Source: Quercus robur (lineage: Eukaryota; Streptophyta; Magnoliopsida; Fagales; Fagaceae). Taken from it: DNA of 64,000 nt. The stretch covers positions 76,016,334 to 76,080,333 of the forward strand of contig NC_065538.1 in NCBI RefSeq assembly GCF_932294415.1, written 5' to 3'. Below the pieces are notes generated by a model that worked only from the letters and a program-made list of their open reading frames with translations, did no database searches and was not told the DNA's origin. The translations under genes were made by a program, and so were the position numbers. Of the stretch, positions 40,623 to 53,395 are shown in pieces. Numbering within the stretch: position 1 is the first letter of the stretch; the number at the start of each line of letters is the position of its first letter.

Positions 40623-41249
40623 TATAAAAATGATTAATAACTCTAAAACATTTGAAATAATTGGTCAGGGTGAGTTTTCAAGATTATATTCTTCCAATAA
40701 AAATCCTTCATGAAAAAAACTCATGATCAAATTTTGACTTTTCAATAAATAAAGAAATAAATCACAAATATTATTTTGTTATTGAATTATCACAATAACC
40801 CCTCACTAATTTTAGTAAATTTTGTTAGCCATAATTGAACATGCCTCCAGCCAATTAGAGCCTTCAACTCCTTATAGGTGGTGCTCATTTTATTAAAATC
40901 AAGCTTAGAGATACAAAACTCTAATTTAAGGAAAAGTATCGTGTCAATTACATACCAAAAATTTAATTAATTATAACTCTTTAGTCACCTTAACAAATTA
41001 AACATTCAAACCCACAACTAGGTATCTTAATTGGTAAGAGCCTTGTAGTTTAATTGGTACTTTTCCATGCACAAAGTACTTGAGGGTTTAGGGGGGAAAT
41101 TATTTGAGTTGCCATTGTAACTATTTCAAAAGAAATAAGTACCTTAATGTCATATAGGAACCTTTGAGTTGGGGTATCATCAAAAACCCCAAATTTGACC
41201 TGTGTCATAAGAATTGATTTATTTCACTAAAAAACCTTCAAGTTGTGGT

Positions 41250-42460
41250 ATCACCTTTATATAAATCTTTCTTGCCCATCATGCAAGTTAACAGCTAGAT
41301 CTTAATAAACCATTTCACACCTTTGGCTTGATGGTCACTCGACAAGTATAAAGTTTTTGTTGGGTTCAAGTCTCCAAGTGAAAGTTTCACACACATACAA
41401 TTAAATTAGGCTACAGTAGAATTTCTATCTCAGAAGATTAGGAAAAAAAAATTAGAAAACTTATTCATTACTTAAAAAAGAATGTAAGGGAAACTCAAAG
41501 TAGAGAGACAAAAGAAGAAGACAAATTTTGGGTTATCAATCATGGTTGGTTAAAACTTGAAAGTGGAAAATGAACAAAATTTGAACATGTAATTTAGTTT
41601 TGTTTGGGCTTCCATCTAGAAAATTCAAATTAATGTGAGTATCTAAAGTCTAATCTATAATAAATATAAAATCAAAACTTTTGTTTTATATATTTTGTCA
41701 TACAATCATTTGAGACCACACCATTTTTCACTTTATTATTCGAGTTAAAATTTCATTTGGTCTCCTTATAGAATTTGAAATTATATATATATATATATCT
41801 TAAAAAATTAAGTGCACATTATATTTATTAGGGTTAAAAGAAAAATATTTGCAAGCAAATGAAAATGCTAAATTGAAGATATTTTTCAATTGAAAGTATT
41901 GACAAAGATGCAAATTTTGGTACATATCCTAGCAATACATTGTAATAGGTATATATACATTTGCGCATATCAAAATATAAACATAAACATAAACATAACA
42001 CATGCACATACTCACATATTTTCAATATTGTATTTTGTCCTTCCTCCTTTTGCATTCAAGCTCATACTAAATATGAATTCAAGCTCATACTGAAGATGAC
42101 TAAATTCCCTTTAACATGGTTGTTCATAAGCCTGGATCTAACTTAAAACAAGTAACATCAACACTTAAATCCTAGTTAATCTCAAGTACGTACTTAACAA
42201 AAATTCAAAAAAATTAAACACACAAAAACTAAACAAACAAACTTGAAAACCCTCATAAAAAGTTATTAAGACACATTAGCAATCTACCCTAAATTGTTTA
42301 AATTGTCTTGCTGATGGGTGTTCCTACACAATTGCAACCTGACCTAGAACAACATAATATATATATATATATATATATATATAAACATTATATTTTTCCT
42401 TAATTTTAACTCTTGGACTTATGTTCTCTATAAAAATGATAATTTGATTCCCTCATACCC
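41250..42460 (+). repeat. Segmental duplication, block A copy 2
   Basis: Partner of 29691-31290. The order is the same; a (TA)n run at 42356-42382 replaces a shorter AT stretch in copy 1. Confidence 0.85.
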
Positions 42461-42619
42461 TACAATTTTTCATTTAATCAATATACACATCTATTTGAGG
42501 CATTAAGTAGATTTTTACTCATTCTCTTTTCAAAACATGGGGAAGATTCTTAGTTTCTTACACTGTTTTGGAATGTCTTCCTATTAATTTTTTAAAAAGT
42601 GTTTATATTTATTATCATT

Positions 42620-42930
42620 TTTTTAAGTGCAAATATTGGTCCCTAATGATTGTAAATTCATTTTTGTATAAGGGAATTGCATATCTGGAAAAATATAATT
42701 ACTCTACTAAACGACGTATTGCTCAACTTCTTCTCCATCCTTATATTTGAGAGTAGTGCACTAAAGTTGGCAAAAACGAGCCCTAATAGGTCTAAGGAAC
42801 ACATATAGGAATTAGTCCACTTAGGTTTGTTCAGTGAATAAGGCAAGAATCAGCTCACTTAGGCCTCTTCAATGAACTCAAAATCTTCTTTCGATTCTTA
42901 CATCTATGTATAAGGTAAATTTAAAAGAAG
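42620..42930 (-). repeat. Segmental duplication, block D copy 2, inverted
   Basis: Reverse complement of 34965-35250. It follows block A directly, whereas in copy 1 block D lies 3.7 kb beyond block A. Confidence 0.8.
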
Positions 42931-43134
42931 CATTGAAGTTGTTGGATAAGCATTGGCATTTTACATCATAGATTTTGTGGTCAACTCAAAGCTAACTTGT
43001 CATAATGCTAGATTAGTTTCAATTCAACTAATCCACATCTATAAACAAAGTTCACATTTGTTGTTTGTGTGTGAGCAAAGATACCATTACATTTATGTTT
43101 ATAACCATTTATATATAAAGGTACAAAATACTAT

Positions 43135-43250
43135 AATTGTGAAAGATATAAAAATAAATTTCAATAAAAGCATAAACATAAACATAAATATTATAAAATA
43201 ATAAATAGAAAAACTAACAGTTAAGTATTAGAAGAGAATAGACAATCGAA
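43135..43250 (-). repeat. Segmental duplication, block C copy 2, inverted
   Basis: Reverse complement of 31430-31560. It lies between block D copy 2 and block E copy 2. Confidence 0.8.
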
Positions 43251-43257
43251 TTTATAT

Positions 43258-44130
43258 GTTTTAATTGAAATTGATAATTTAATAGATAATTATATTTATC
43301 ATTTTTAAGATTATGGTTAACCATGGACCATCCAAAGAAATATTTTTCTCTGCTACTAACTCACAACAAAAATTTGTCAATCACTATACCATCTTCTTTG
43401 TGATTGTTTCGAAATTAAAATTTTCAATTACAAATGAAAACACATAATGCAAAATAATAAAACATTTTTAGCAATACAATGTAATAGTTATATATGCATG
43501 TGTGAACGTGTACACATTCATGCCTCAATATAAAACTTAAATATAAACAAAAACATATAGAATTAAACTCTTATTTTTTCCCCATTGCCCCCAACAAAAA
43601 TAAAAGTATAATGATCAAAACTATAGTTTATAAAACTAACTCTAAAACATAATACAGAGACCAAAGTCATAAAATAGACATAATAAAAAAATAATAATAA
43701 TACTACAACAAAGGCCAAACTATGGTTTTTCTAAAACAACAACAACAAAATAGAAACAAACAAACAAAAAACATGAATTTTCAACAACAAAAAAAAAAGA
43801 AAAAAAGAAAAAAAAAGAAAAAGAAATAGAATGAAATAGTAATTCTAATTAACCACTAGCATATAGCTAGAGATAGAGCTACGTGGTATCAAATTTTAGG
43901 TGTTGACATTAGAGTAAACGAGTAATTTAATGCCACGTGTCCCTATAATTTAAATGGGTTTCAATTTGTGCTCATTCCATCTCATTTGTAAAATTTTCAG
44001 TGTATAATACTTCCAGCCTATTTAAAAATATTTTAGTCCACCTAAAAATTTATTTAATCTAAAACTAATTCTAGCTCATTCTATTTAGATCTCGTTTGAA
44101 ATTAATTCTAATATATTTAAAACCTATATT
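43258..44130 (+). repeat. Segmental duplication, block E copy 2
   Basis: Partner of 35570-36480 in direct orientation. Confidence 0.85.
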
Positions 44131-44487
44131 TTTTTTCAAACACTTATTATTAGTTCAAATATGAATTTCAATGAAAAAATATCTTATGTTCTAGAAGTTA
44201 ATTGTTCATATCTTACTTATAAAAATGTATACATGAAATAAATTTATTGCATTGTAATAACAAAATTAAGTTAGGAAGTAAAATAATATATTTTTCTAAA
44301 ATAAGATAACAAGCATGAATAATTTTCATTTTTACTAAAGATTCTTATAAGGCTTTTTAAGAGTTTTAAAAAACATAATAATGACTATATTTAGCTTATA
44401 TGAGAATTATAAAATGTATCTAATTGCATATTTTAAAATATACACATGCATATACATAGGCTTGCAAGCTAGCATATCATAATACCC

Positions 44488-44658
44488 TTTTTTTTTTTTT
44501 TTGAGAGAGAGAGTTTTAACCTATGACATTCACTCCTGATAATATCTCTTTATCATCAGACTAATACATTAATCAGTTTTTGGTGTAAGCGGAAATTGAA
44601 CCTCAAATCTCTTATACAACCATTAGAGACTTTACCAGTCGAGTTAACTAAAACCCAC
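44488..44658 (-). mobile_element. tRNA-derived SINE, full-length, 17-bp target duplication
   Basis: On the minus strand it starts TGTGGGTTTTAGTTAACTCG, has box B GAGGTTCAATTTCC and ends in CTCTCTCTC plus an A-run. AGCATATCATAATACCC flanks it at 44471-44487 and 44659-44675. It is the same family as 16400-16557. Confidence 0.9.
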
Positions 44659-44951
44659 AGCATATCATAATACCCAAAGATTCAATTTTGTAAAACAAAT
44701 TGACCTGTCCATAATATCACTTAATTGGTAATTTAAAATTTTAATTATTTTCCTTAATTTCATTATCAAGCACTCAATTTTACAAAACAAAAAATTTCAA
44801 ATTTGAGCGAAAACTCTACCCGTTCAATTGTAATCATCTTCATAAATTATTAGATGTATACTCTCATCAAATTGCATTTAAACCTTCAATTAGAGTTCAT
44901 AATTATATGTTTTGTGATCAATTTACATAATTTATAACCGGAAATTAAATA

Positions 44952-44966
44952 CCCCCCCCCCCCCCC
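44952..44966. repeat. 15-base C-run
   Basis: A pure C tract in AT-rich DNA. Its length should be treated with care because such runs are error-prone in sequencing. Confidence 0.8.
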
Positions 44967-45539
44967 ACAATTTAAGCATAAAAGCCTAAAGGTTGAAATC
45001 TCTCAAATTCCTACTAAAGAGTTAGAATTAAGTTAAATTGGCATAAAATATTAAAATAATGGGCTGAATTAAATAATGAGAAGGGTTCAATCCAATCAAG
45101 AAGCAAGTAGCAAAAATCCCAATCTTTCTGGTGAGATGGTCGGAATCCCATTACAACACACTGACCAAAGGTAGGAAAATAAGGTTTCTGGTAGAGGAGG
45201 CTAGAAAGTAGAAACCCCTAGGCTTAGATTTATTATGAGTAACTTTTGGTGTTGTTATGATGAGTTTTTGCCCCTTTTAGGCATTATGTGATGAAGGAAG
45301 GGCAGGGCTTGGGTTTCTAGAGTTTTAGAAGATAGTAGGTACTTTAGGAAGTTAGTATATATATAAGGTTAGGTTCAACTTACATTTGGTTTAACTCTAA
45401 TCAATATTACACCACTAATTTTTTTTAATTAAATGTGAATTTTGACAAATTCACTATTAGATTACGTACATTATCTTCTTATATTTTTCATACTTGCAAA
45501 ATTTCAAGATTATCATAGATCAATAGCTATGTCATCAAT

Positions 45540-45745
45540 CAATTATTAATATTCAAGTTTTTATAATTTAAAATAATGTATAAAAGATGAGTTTATAGAT
45601 TGAATGGTAAGTAACATCCAATTGACCTGAAAATTGGTATGCTTGTTAAGAACATATAGAAAATGTAATTCAATTGAAGAATTTTCAAAATATAAATTTA
45701 ATAACAAGTTATTGAGTAGTATAATATTACTTAGATTTACATCAT
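45540..45745 (+). repeat. Dispersed AT-rich repeat (partner 36495-36705)
   Basis: Same order of words as 36495-36705, including ATGCTTGTTAAGAACA. Flanking sequences (GTTCAACTTACATTTGG at about 45382, ACTTGAACTCAAC at about 45752) echo the tips of the foldback element at 27249-29660. Confidence 0.6.
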
Positions 45746-46255
45746 ATATAACTTGAACTCAACTCCAGTGGCAACGCCACGTTGAGGACAGGGGGTTCAA
45801 ATGAACCCCCTAACCTAAAGAAAATGAAAAAAAAAAATTAAATATAATATTTTAAAAAAAAATTCTTTTGAACCCCTAAAATAAAAATTTGATCGCTCTA
45901 ACTCTAAAAACTGATAAAAAAGATGGGAAGATCCAACAATAAATTAAAAGATGCATGGCTATACGATAAGAGGAGAAAAACAAGAAGAGGAAGTAGAAGA
46001 TAACAAAAATTCACAAGTGGGCAGAGGAAGCTTAAGTCTGAAATTTTATTCTTCATCCTCTACACGTAAAACTTTGAGAACAGAAACTAAAAAGTGAGAT
46101 ATGAGATTTGGAAATAAAAAATAGTAGTAATCTATATATATATATATAAAACCGAAGCTTTTGAAGCTTCCACAATTTTCCACGTCAGCACATCATTAAA
46201 AAAAAAAAAAAAAAAACAATTACCAAATAATAAAACAAAACAACAATCACCAATT

Positions 46256-46640
46256 ACACGAATAGCTTTCCCGATACTGGACCTTCACACACGAATAGCT
46301 TTCCCTTTCACCTGACCGGACCTGGCTTCTCCGATCCTCTGCCCCTCCACACATGAATAGCTTTCCCTTTCACCTGACCGGACCTGGCTTCTCCGATCAC
46401 GAATACCTTTCCCTTTCACCTGACCGGACCTGGCTTCTCCGATTCTCTGCCCCTCCACACACGAATAGCTTTCCCTTTCACCATACCGGACCCTGGCTTC
46501 TCCGATTCTCTGCCCCTCCACACACGAATAGCTTTCCCTTTCACCTGACCGGACCTGGGTTCTCTGATTCTCTGCCCCTCCACACACAAATAGCTTTCCC
46601 TTTCACCATACCGGACCCTGGCTTCTCCGATTCTCTGCCA
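46256..46640 (+). repeat. Tandem array of about 60-bp units, GC-richer, in the Helitron
   Basis: Five to six units carry AATAGCTTTCCCTTTCACC, ACCGGACC(C)TGGCTTCTCC and GATTCTCTGCCCCTCC. One unit is shortened (near 46395). Both strands are open for about 100 codons because units near 60 bases keep frame, giving repetitive peptides of no evident meaning. Related words continue to about 46810 (CCACGGCAAGACCCA). Confidence 0.88.
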
Positions 46641-47232
46641 TTTCTTTTCCACGGCAAGACCCACGGCAAGACCTAACGATCCTTTCACGATACCGGACAT
46701 GCCTTCTCCGATTATCTGTCATTTTTTTTCCACGGCAAGACCCACCGATCCGACCCAACAGACCGATCCTCTGCCTCTCCTTTTCCACGGCAACACCCAA
46801 CAGCCCGATACCGATCCGACCCAACAGACCCAAATCCAATTCGCTCAATTTCCACTCTTCTCCAGCCCATCGCTCAATGCAACCGACCCAGCCCGTCGAG
46901 ACCGGCCCAAAGGTATTGTCTTATAAACCTATAATATATATATTTTTTTTCTGAATCCGAATTCTATATAGATTAGGACTCTATAACTCTATATATATAA
47001 AACTTTCACGATGCTTTTTTTTTTCACGGCTATTCAATTTGTAGGTATGTTTTATATTTTTTTTTCACGGCTATTCAATTTGTGTGGAAACTGAGCTAAT
47101 TATAGAATTGTAGTTTTTGGGATGTTTTAATTTGTAGGTATGTTTTAGAAACACATTGATTTGTGTAGGCAAATTGTAGTCTTTGAAATTGTTCAATTTG
47201 ATTTTTCTGAAGATTTTTAGTTATATGTTTTT

Positions 47233-47690
47233 GATGAGTATGAGTTCAATGTTGTTACTGCTATTTGGTTGCTTAGAAATTGGTGAAAATACAGATGGGA
47301 ATCAGTTCAAATATATTTTTTTTTTTGGGGTTTATGGACTTTTTGGGATGTTCAGCTGTTTTTCTAATGTGGGTGTGGTTTGTCTCTGATGGGTATGAGT
47401 TCAATGCTGTTTATGCTGTTTGGTTGCTTAGAAATTGTTGGGAAAAAAAGATGGGCATAAGTTCAGTTTTTAATTTTTATGTGTTCATGGACTTTTTGGG
47501 ATGTTCAGTTGTTTTTCTGATGTGGGTGTGGTTTGTCTCTGATGGGTATGAGTTCAATGTTGTTATTGTTTGGTTGCCGAGAAATTGGTTGGAAAAAATA
47601 TGGGCATAAGTTCAATTTTTGTTTTTTAATGTGTTTATGGACTTTTGGGATGTTCAGTTGTTCCTTTAGAATCATTAAGAATATTTTGGT
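47233..47690 (+). repeat. Tandem array of about 154-bp units in the Helitron
   Basis: Units start at 47233, 47388 and 47541 with GATG(A/G)GTATGAGTTCAATG. They share TTTGGTTGC, ATGGACTTTTTGGGATGTTCAG and GTGTGGTTTGTCTCTGATGG. Confidence 0.88.
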
Positions 47691-48850
47691 AATTAATTCA
47701 GTTTGAATCTGGGAGAGTTCATATTTGCGCACATAATAAAGACGAAAAGGTTTAGAACTTTCTTATACATGATCTTTCATTTAAGGTTAAAAAGAAAAAT
47801 TAACTAGGATGTTTTTTATGTTGTTAGGCATAAAGGAACTTAGGCATATTATAGCTTTCTCATAAGAGTTAGTAATATCAGTTGAGTTTTAAGGTTCTGT
47901 TGGCCTTTATAAGTTCTTCCAGAGATGGTGGGTTCTTATATTATTTTTATTGTTTTTAATATATATATTGGGATCTGAAAATAGAAAAATAGAATGTAGT
48001 TGAAAAAAAAAAAAATTTTTCAGGTCAGGGTGTTTTGATGAAATTTGATTTTGATGAAGGAATCTGGGTAAGAATGCTTTAGTTTGGGGTATTCAAGTTA
48101 AATTAGGGAGTGGGTTTTTATATTTTTTTCAATAAAAAGAAAACAAACCGCTTGAAATACACGGCAAAGGCTTGCAATACTCCCCAAAAAAAAAAAAAAA
48201 AAAAAAAAAAACTTGTGATATAGAGATAAAAAATAAATAAAAACAAAAAACAAAAAAAAAAAAAAACTTACCACACAGATATAGAACCGCAAGCACATAG
48301 AGAAAGAAAATCTGCCACCATCAGATTGTTGGAACCAGCACCGGTATTTTTATTTTTAATTTTTTCCAGATTTGGGGATGCAATGTTACTTTTTATTGAG
48401 TTTTTTGTTGTTGTATAGGTATAGATTTGATTTTGGCTTTCATTCGTTTTTGTTTCGGGTTTTTGAGTTCTCCATGAAATTTTCATTGGGATCAAATAAG
48501 TATAGAATTGAATATTATGCTGATATTTCTTTTTTCTTTTTCAATCTTATTTTAGGTTTTTTTATCAGAACCACATGCACACAGAGATATAGTTTGGAAG
48601 GCACAAAGAGAGAGGCCGCATACCCATTACCCCATAATCGGTAAAGTTATTGCTTTTTTATTTATTTATTTATTTTTTGATTGAATATGATTTAGGTTTT
48701 AATTTCTTGGTTGGATTGATTTAGATTTGGCTGTTCTGCCATGTAGGAAAAAAAACACCCTTAAAAAACAAACATGCATAAAAAACAAACTTGAAACGCC
48801 ACACTCAAAGAAAATCGATGCATCTATTCGGACCCAAAGAAAAACGATGT

Positions 48851-49345
48851 ATCTGTTGTTATTTCTGTGATGTATGTCCATGGGCTGTATTTCTGCTGCT
48901 ACATATTTTGTTTTCTGCAGAACAAGTTCAGGATTTTCTGCATAATCTGTGCTTACAGGCGGGTTGAGTGTAATATCTGTTGCTATTTCTGTGATGTATG
49001 TCCATGGGCTGTATTTTTGCTGCTGCATTTTCTGCTTTCTGCAGAACAAGTTCAGGATCTTTTGCATAATCTGTGCTTACAGTGGGGCTGAGTGTAATAT
49101 CTGTTGTTGTTTCTTTGATGTATGTCCATAGGCTGTATTTCTGTTGCTGCATATTTTGTTTTCTACAGAACAGGTTCAGGATTTTCTGCATAATCTGTGC
49201 TTACAGAGGGGTAATTGTAATATCTGTTACTGTTTCTGTTCCTGTATTGTATGTCCATGGGCTGTATTGATTTTGTTGCATTTTTTTTTTTCTGCAGAAC
49301 AGGTCTTTGTTCCCTTGTATTTATGCTTACAGGGTTGTTATGTGT
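48851..49345 (+). repeat. Tandem array of four 124-bp units in the Helitron
   Basis: Units start at 48851, 48975, 49099 and 49222 with ATCTGTT. They share TGTATGTCCAT(G/A)GGCTGTAT, TTCTGCAGAACA(A/G)GTTCAGGA and CATAATCTGTGCTTACAG. The last unit is more diverged. The period is 124, not a multiple of 3, so it does not encode a repeated peptide. Confidence 0.92.
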
Positions 49346-50310
49346 TTGTACATGTATTTCCCTTTTATCAAATATTTACTTTAAAGCATGTGTATCCAAT
49401 TACAAAAATGATATGGGTATTTTTTGTTCCTTGATTTTGAGCTCCACTAGGCTTTTATTTTATTTTATTTTTATGAGTGCCTCTTCTTGCATGTATGGCA
49501 GTAGGAAATGATTTTGTAATGAGTCTCCCATCATTTGTCCTGTAGATCATACAAACATGTATATTCATGTCCCCATGTTAATACTTCAAATGAAGAACAT
49601 GGTGATTGTACAACATTTCAAAAACTTGATGTTCAAACCAAGGTGCAGCTCACACCAACATCTGTACTCAAGGAAAACAAAAGGGCATATTCAGGGACTA
49701 CTACAAAGCAACAAAGGAAGAAGATACAAAAAACACTTTAAAGTTGTCTTTCTATCTCTAAGATTTTCTATGCACAATTTGGTTTTAATGAATTTGTGAT
49801 TTTGATACTAAAGACGTATTGGAAAGGAAATTTTGTTGCTTTTATGCACAATTTGGTTTTAAATTGAAACATAGAGGAATTAAACTCATATTTAGTTATT
49901 TGAGGATTTCTTTTACCATAGCGTTAACTGTCTGTCTATATACATTTCATTTATAAATATTGTAGTATTCTCTTTACATTTAAAAAACTCATGAGACTTA
50001 ATTTGAATTGTAACTTGTCATGTTTAAATAATTTATTTTCAATTTTAAGTGATTAATATTTGCATTGGTATGTTATTCAGATTCAATAATTGTGTCTTTA
50101 AAATCAAGAGGAATTCAAAAACAATATCTAAACTTCAACGTTTTTTAAATATAATGAATGCATTCAATATTTAGTGGAAGATATCAAATAAATGAAATTG
50201 AAAATTAAGAATGTGCTACCAGAGAATCAATGCTAAATTCCAAAACGTAATGTCACATCATTTGGAAAAAATTCGTAGCTTTCCCGTGCATCGCACGGGT
50301 TAGCGACTAG

Positions 50311-51193
50311 TAAATGTGAAATTCCGTGAGTAGGTGGTGGGAGCGGGGTTTAAGGATTTTTTTTTCCTAATAAGGAGTGGAGTTTAAGGTTTAAAAGAAG
50401 CTTGCTTGAAGTTTCATAGCTTACAAATATCCCTACATGTTTTTTTATTTACAGAAAATACCAAATTTGATATATTTTTTTTGAATAACCGATTTAATCA
50501 TTTTATATTATTATGAATTATTTTAAAATTTATGTTAAGTTCATTAATTTAATTTGCAAATAATAGCTTAATAATAAAGATATAAGCAATAATATTTATA
50601 TTTTGAGAAGGGTAAACATATCTTTTTTTTTTTTTTTTTTTTGATACAAGGCAAATGACAATAGGGTATGATACAATAAGGAGTGAAGACATATTATTTT
50701 TGATTGAATTGTTGAGTTTAGTCCTTAATAGTCTAATGCTATAGACCCCCCAAAAAACTTCTTTTTAATAGTTAGTAATGCTATATTAAAAAATTTCAAT
50801 AATAAAAAAAATTACAAAGACCAATAAGTTGTTAAAATTGAGCCCCCTAAAATAATTTTTTGGAGCCACCATTGCTCAACCCTATCTATATTCTATATAT
50901 TATATATTTAAAAGTTGAAACACATCATTTATTGTTGTTATGTTCATGTTGCGCTACCTCATCCACCATATCATTAGCCATATAATTATTATTTTTCTTA
51001 TTTTTTTATTTCAAAATTTTGTTGATAATATTAAATATATAAATAGATTGACTTTACACATTCCTCTTGGGCGATTTTAACTTTACATATAATTTTGTCT
51101 TTACATATTCATCTACTTTAATTTAGATGTTTATAACTAAAAAATAAAATCAATGAATAATCAAAAGCCAAAAACAATGTCTATACATATCTA
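50311..51193. other. AT-rich stretch between Helitrons
   Basis: It holds the right part of the hAT-like element (to 50874), a T-run at 50623-50642 and AT-rich spacer. No gene is visible. Confidence 0.5.
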
Positions 51194-52567
51194 TCTATAC
51201 TATATATAATATGGAAGCTTTGCAATAAATTTTACAAATATCTTTTTTGCACCATGTCATTAGCATCTTTTCTTTTTTTTTTTTTTGCAATTTTTGCTTT
51301 ATTCAACATTTCATCTTCTTCAACCATTGTCTTCTTAATTCAATCTTTCATCTCCTCCAATCATTGTCTTTTTAAAATTTTCATTTGATTCCTTTATAAA
51401 AGTTTAAAATTTTCCCCATCTTCTTAAATTCTACTGTTTCTAAATTTTCTCAATCATTATCTTTTTAAATTGTCATCCTTTTATCTACTTCAAGCCTTCC
51501 TCTTCCTTCTTAATTTTCTTTTTACTTCATTTCCACCTCTCTCCCCTATTCCTTCCAAGTTTTTCATGGCAAAAAATGTCAGTACCCTCTCTCTCTCTCT
51601 CTCTCCCCCCAATTTTGTTTCTACTTTGGTGGATTCTTTTATTATTTCAACCATTTTTTCGCTAGTGGTGCTATTTGTTATTATTGATTTAATTATCACA
51701 TCATATTTGTTTATCTTTTTGACAAATTTGTATCAAATTTTATGCATATTTATGTATTTTGGTATTCCAATTCCATGATCACAAGTTATTTTTCTTAATT
51801 TATCCCATTGGTTTGATTTGATTCGGGTTAATAACTAGTTGTTTTGCAAGTTAGAATTTGATTTTTTTTATTAGTTTTTAATTCTTTTGTGTGGAAAAAT
51901 TTGTACTTTTCATAGAGAAAGTACTCTTAATAGTTGTACTAAAAGTACCTTATATTGCCACTTATTTAGAAAAAAGCAAAGATTAGTCAAACAAAAATAA
52001 TTGGATGAGTGACATATTTTAGCTTTTGCAATGATATTTTCATTATTATTGTTTTTGTTGTTGTTGTTGTTATTATTATTATAGTAATAATATAAGGATG
52101 CATATAGAAACTTAATTGGGAGACTTTGCTAATAATTGTCTATTTGTAATCTTTTTGGGTGGACAATTTTGTAGTTTCCACAAAGAAAATAGTCTCAATA
52201 GATTATCAACAACAAATTATTTTTCTAATGTCTAATTAATTATTGTTAAGTGACGATTGATATGAAGTTTTGTTTACTTGCAAAGCATCTTCAGACAGGT
52301 ATGTTTTGATTTGGTATATATTTATGAATGTATCAAGATAAGCACAATGTTCAAGAAGAGAGAATATGATCATACTTGTATAATTCAATAGAGATAAATT
52401 TGTTTGGGATTAAAGATAAGTTGGAATTTAATGGTGGGAAAACTCTATTTTTATCATTCATTTCTAACTATCATTATTGTAATAACTCAAATCCCCCTCT
52501 ATATTCTATCACTAGCAAATTAGATCATAATATGGATAGATGAAAATTATAATATAAAAAGAAAGTA

Positions 52568-52598
<31 letters not shown>

Positions 52599-52929
52599 AT
52601 TTTTTTATTTACAGAGAACACAAAATTGATTGTTTCAAAAAAAATAAAGCAATATGACATTGTTTACTTCAGAAAAAATTCTCTTGCCTTTTTTTGGTTT
52701 GGTAAAGAGAGAGAGATATATATATATATATATATATAAAAGATTATTTCTGAATTAATAGCTCAATACATCTAAATTTAAATTCTCTTAAGAAAAAAAC
52801 ACTTTATTACATATTACTAATCCTAATATATGATTTTAAGAATATTTTATAAAATTAATTATAAATTATATTTCATTACAATTACAAAATAATTAGATAT
52901 TTCTATACATTACATGGGAATTCGACTAG
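51194..52929 (+). mobile_element. Helitron-like element, about 1.7 kb, plus strand
   Basis: It starts TCTATACTATATATAATATGG after A (51193) and ends CGACTAG followed by T (52930). The region before the end (CATTACATGGGAATTC) looks like a worn half of a GGG...CCC hairpin, so the 3' signal is degenerate. A (CT)n tract at 51587-51606 and TA repeats lie inside. The open frame 51470-51778 is hydrophobic and low-complexity, and I do not count it as a gene. Confidence 0.55.
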
Positions 52930-53395
52930 TATACATAAGGTCTGATGCGCACAATGTAGTCCACACAAGGTACGCACACGCCCTTGTGGCGTGCCAGATA
53001 TTACCAACCAATTCCACATAGACTTCCATCCAAAATAATTTGCCACGTCACAATCTTTATACTCAAACACCACTCGATCCTTATTCCCACACCCAAACAC
53101 CCCCAATCCTCACCGAACCATACTTGATAAGAAGACAACAAAGATCAAAATTATTTTCTTTAGCTCCCCTGTTTTTCTTTTTTCTTTTCTGCAAGAAGAC
53201 AAAGCGCTCAATTGGAGAAGAAGACATTAACTGAGGTGAACAGGAAGACAAGTAGCTCATTCGAGTTCTGAACTCAACTTTCTCCCATTTCCCTTCTCTC
53301 ATCCGTTCACTTGTTCCCGCTGCCTTCTTTGAAAAGTGACCAATGCTTGTACAACATTTGCAAAAGAAACTAGGAATGTGAATCAAACTTCATGG
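52930..53395 (+). repeat. Duplicated flank-like segment, copy 2 (partner 36690-37160)
   Basis: It contains GCCACGTCACAATC, an ACGT-core motif of the kind bound by bZIP factors in plants, and a CT-rich stretch that could be a 5' UTR. It is interrupted on its left side by the Helitron-like element ending at 52929. Confidence 0.7.

Larger units (their letters stand above)
46131..50310 (+). mobile_element. Non-autonomous Helitron, 4.18 kb, plus strand
   Basis: It starts TCTATATATATATATAAAACC after A (46130). It ends with a perfect hairpin CCCGTGC-ATC-GCACGGG, then TTAGCGACTAG followed by T (50311). This fits A^T insertion and the canonical CTAG end. It has no Rep/helicase frame. The interior is made of three separate tandem arrays (46256-46640, 47233-47690, 48851-49345) and AT-rich filler; short open frames there are by-products of the arrays. 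Confidence 0.88.
45766..50874. mobile_element. hAT-like non-autonomous element, split by a Helitron
   Basis: The ends read CAGTGG...GCC and, inverted, CAATGGTGGCTCC, like the CAGTGGCGGAGCCA tips of a plant hAT-type group. The flanking 8-mers CTCAACTC (45758-45765) and CTCAACCC (50875-50882) match at 7 of 8 bases. Excluding the Helitron, the element is about 0.93 kb. Subterminal GAACCCCCTAA and AGCCCCCTAAAA fit the same group. It has no transposase. Confidence 0.6.

Noticed and set aside
48699-49511. Many overlapping open frames of 60-122 codons on both strands
   Set aside because: They come from the 124-bp tandem array, whose period is not a multiple of three, so no consistent protein results.
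51470-51778. 102-codon hydrophobic open frame
   Set aside because: It is low-complexity (CT-rich and T-rich) inside a Helitron-like element; hydrophobic frames are expected from T-rich DNA.
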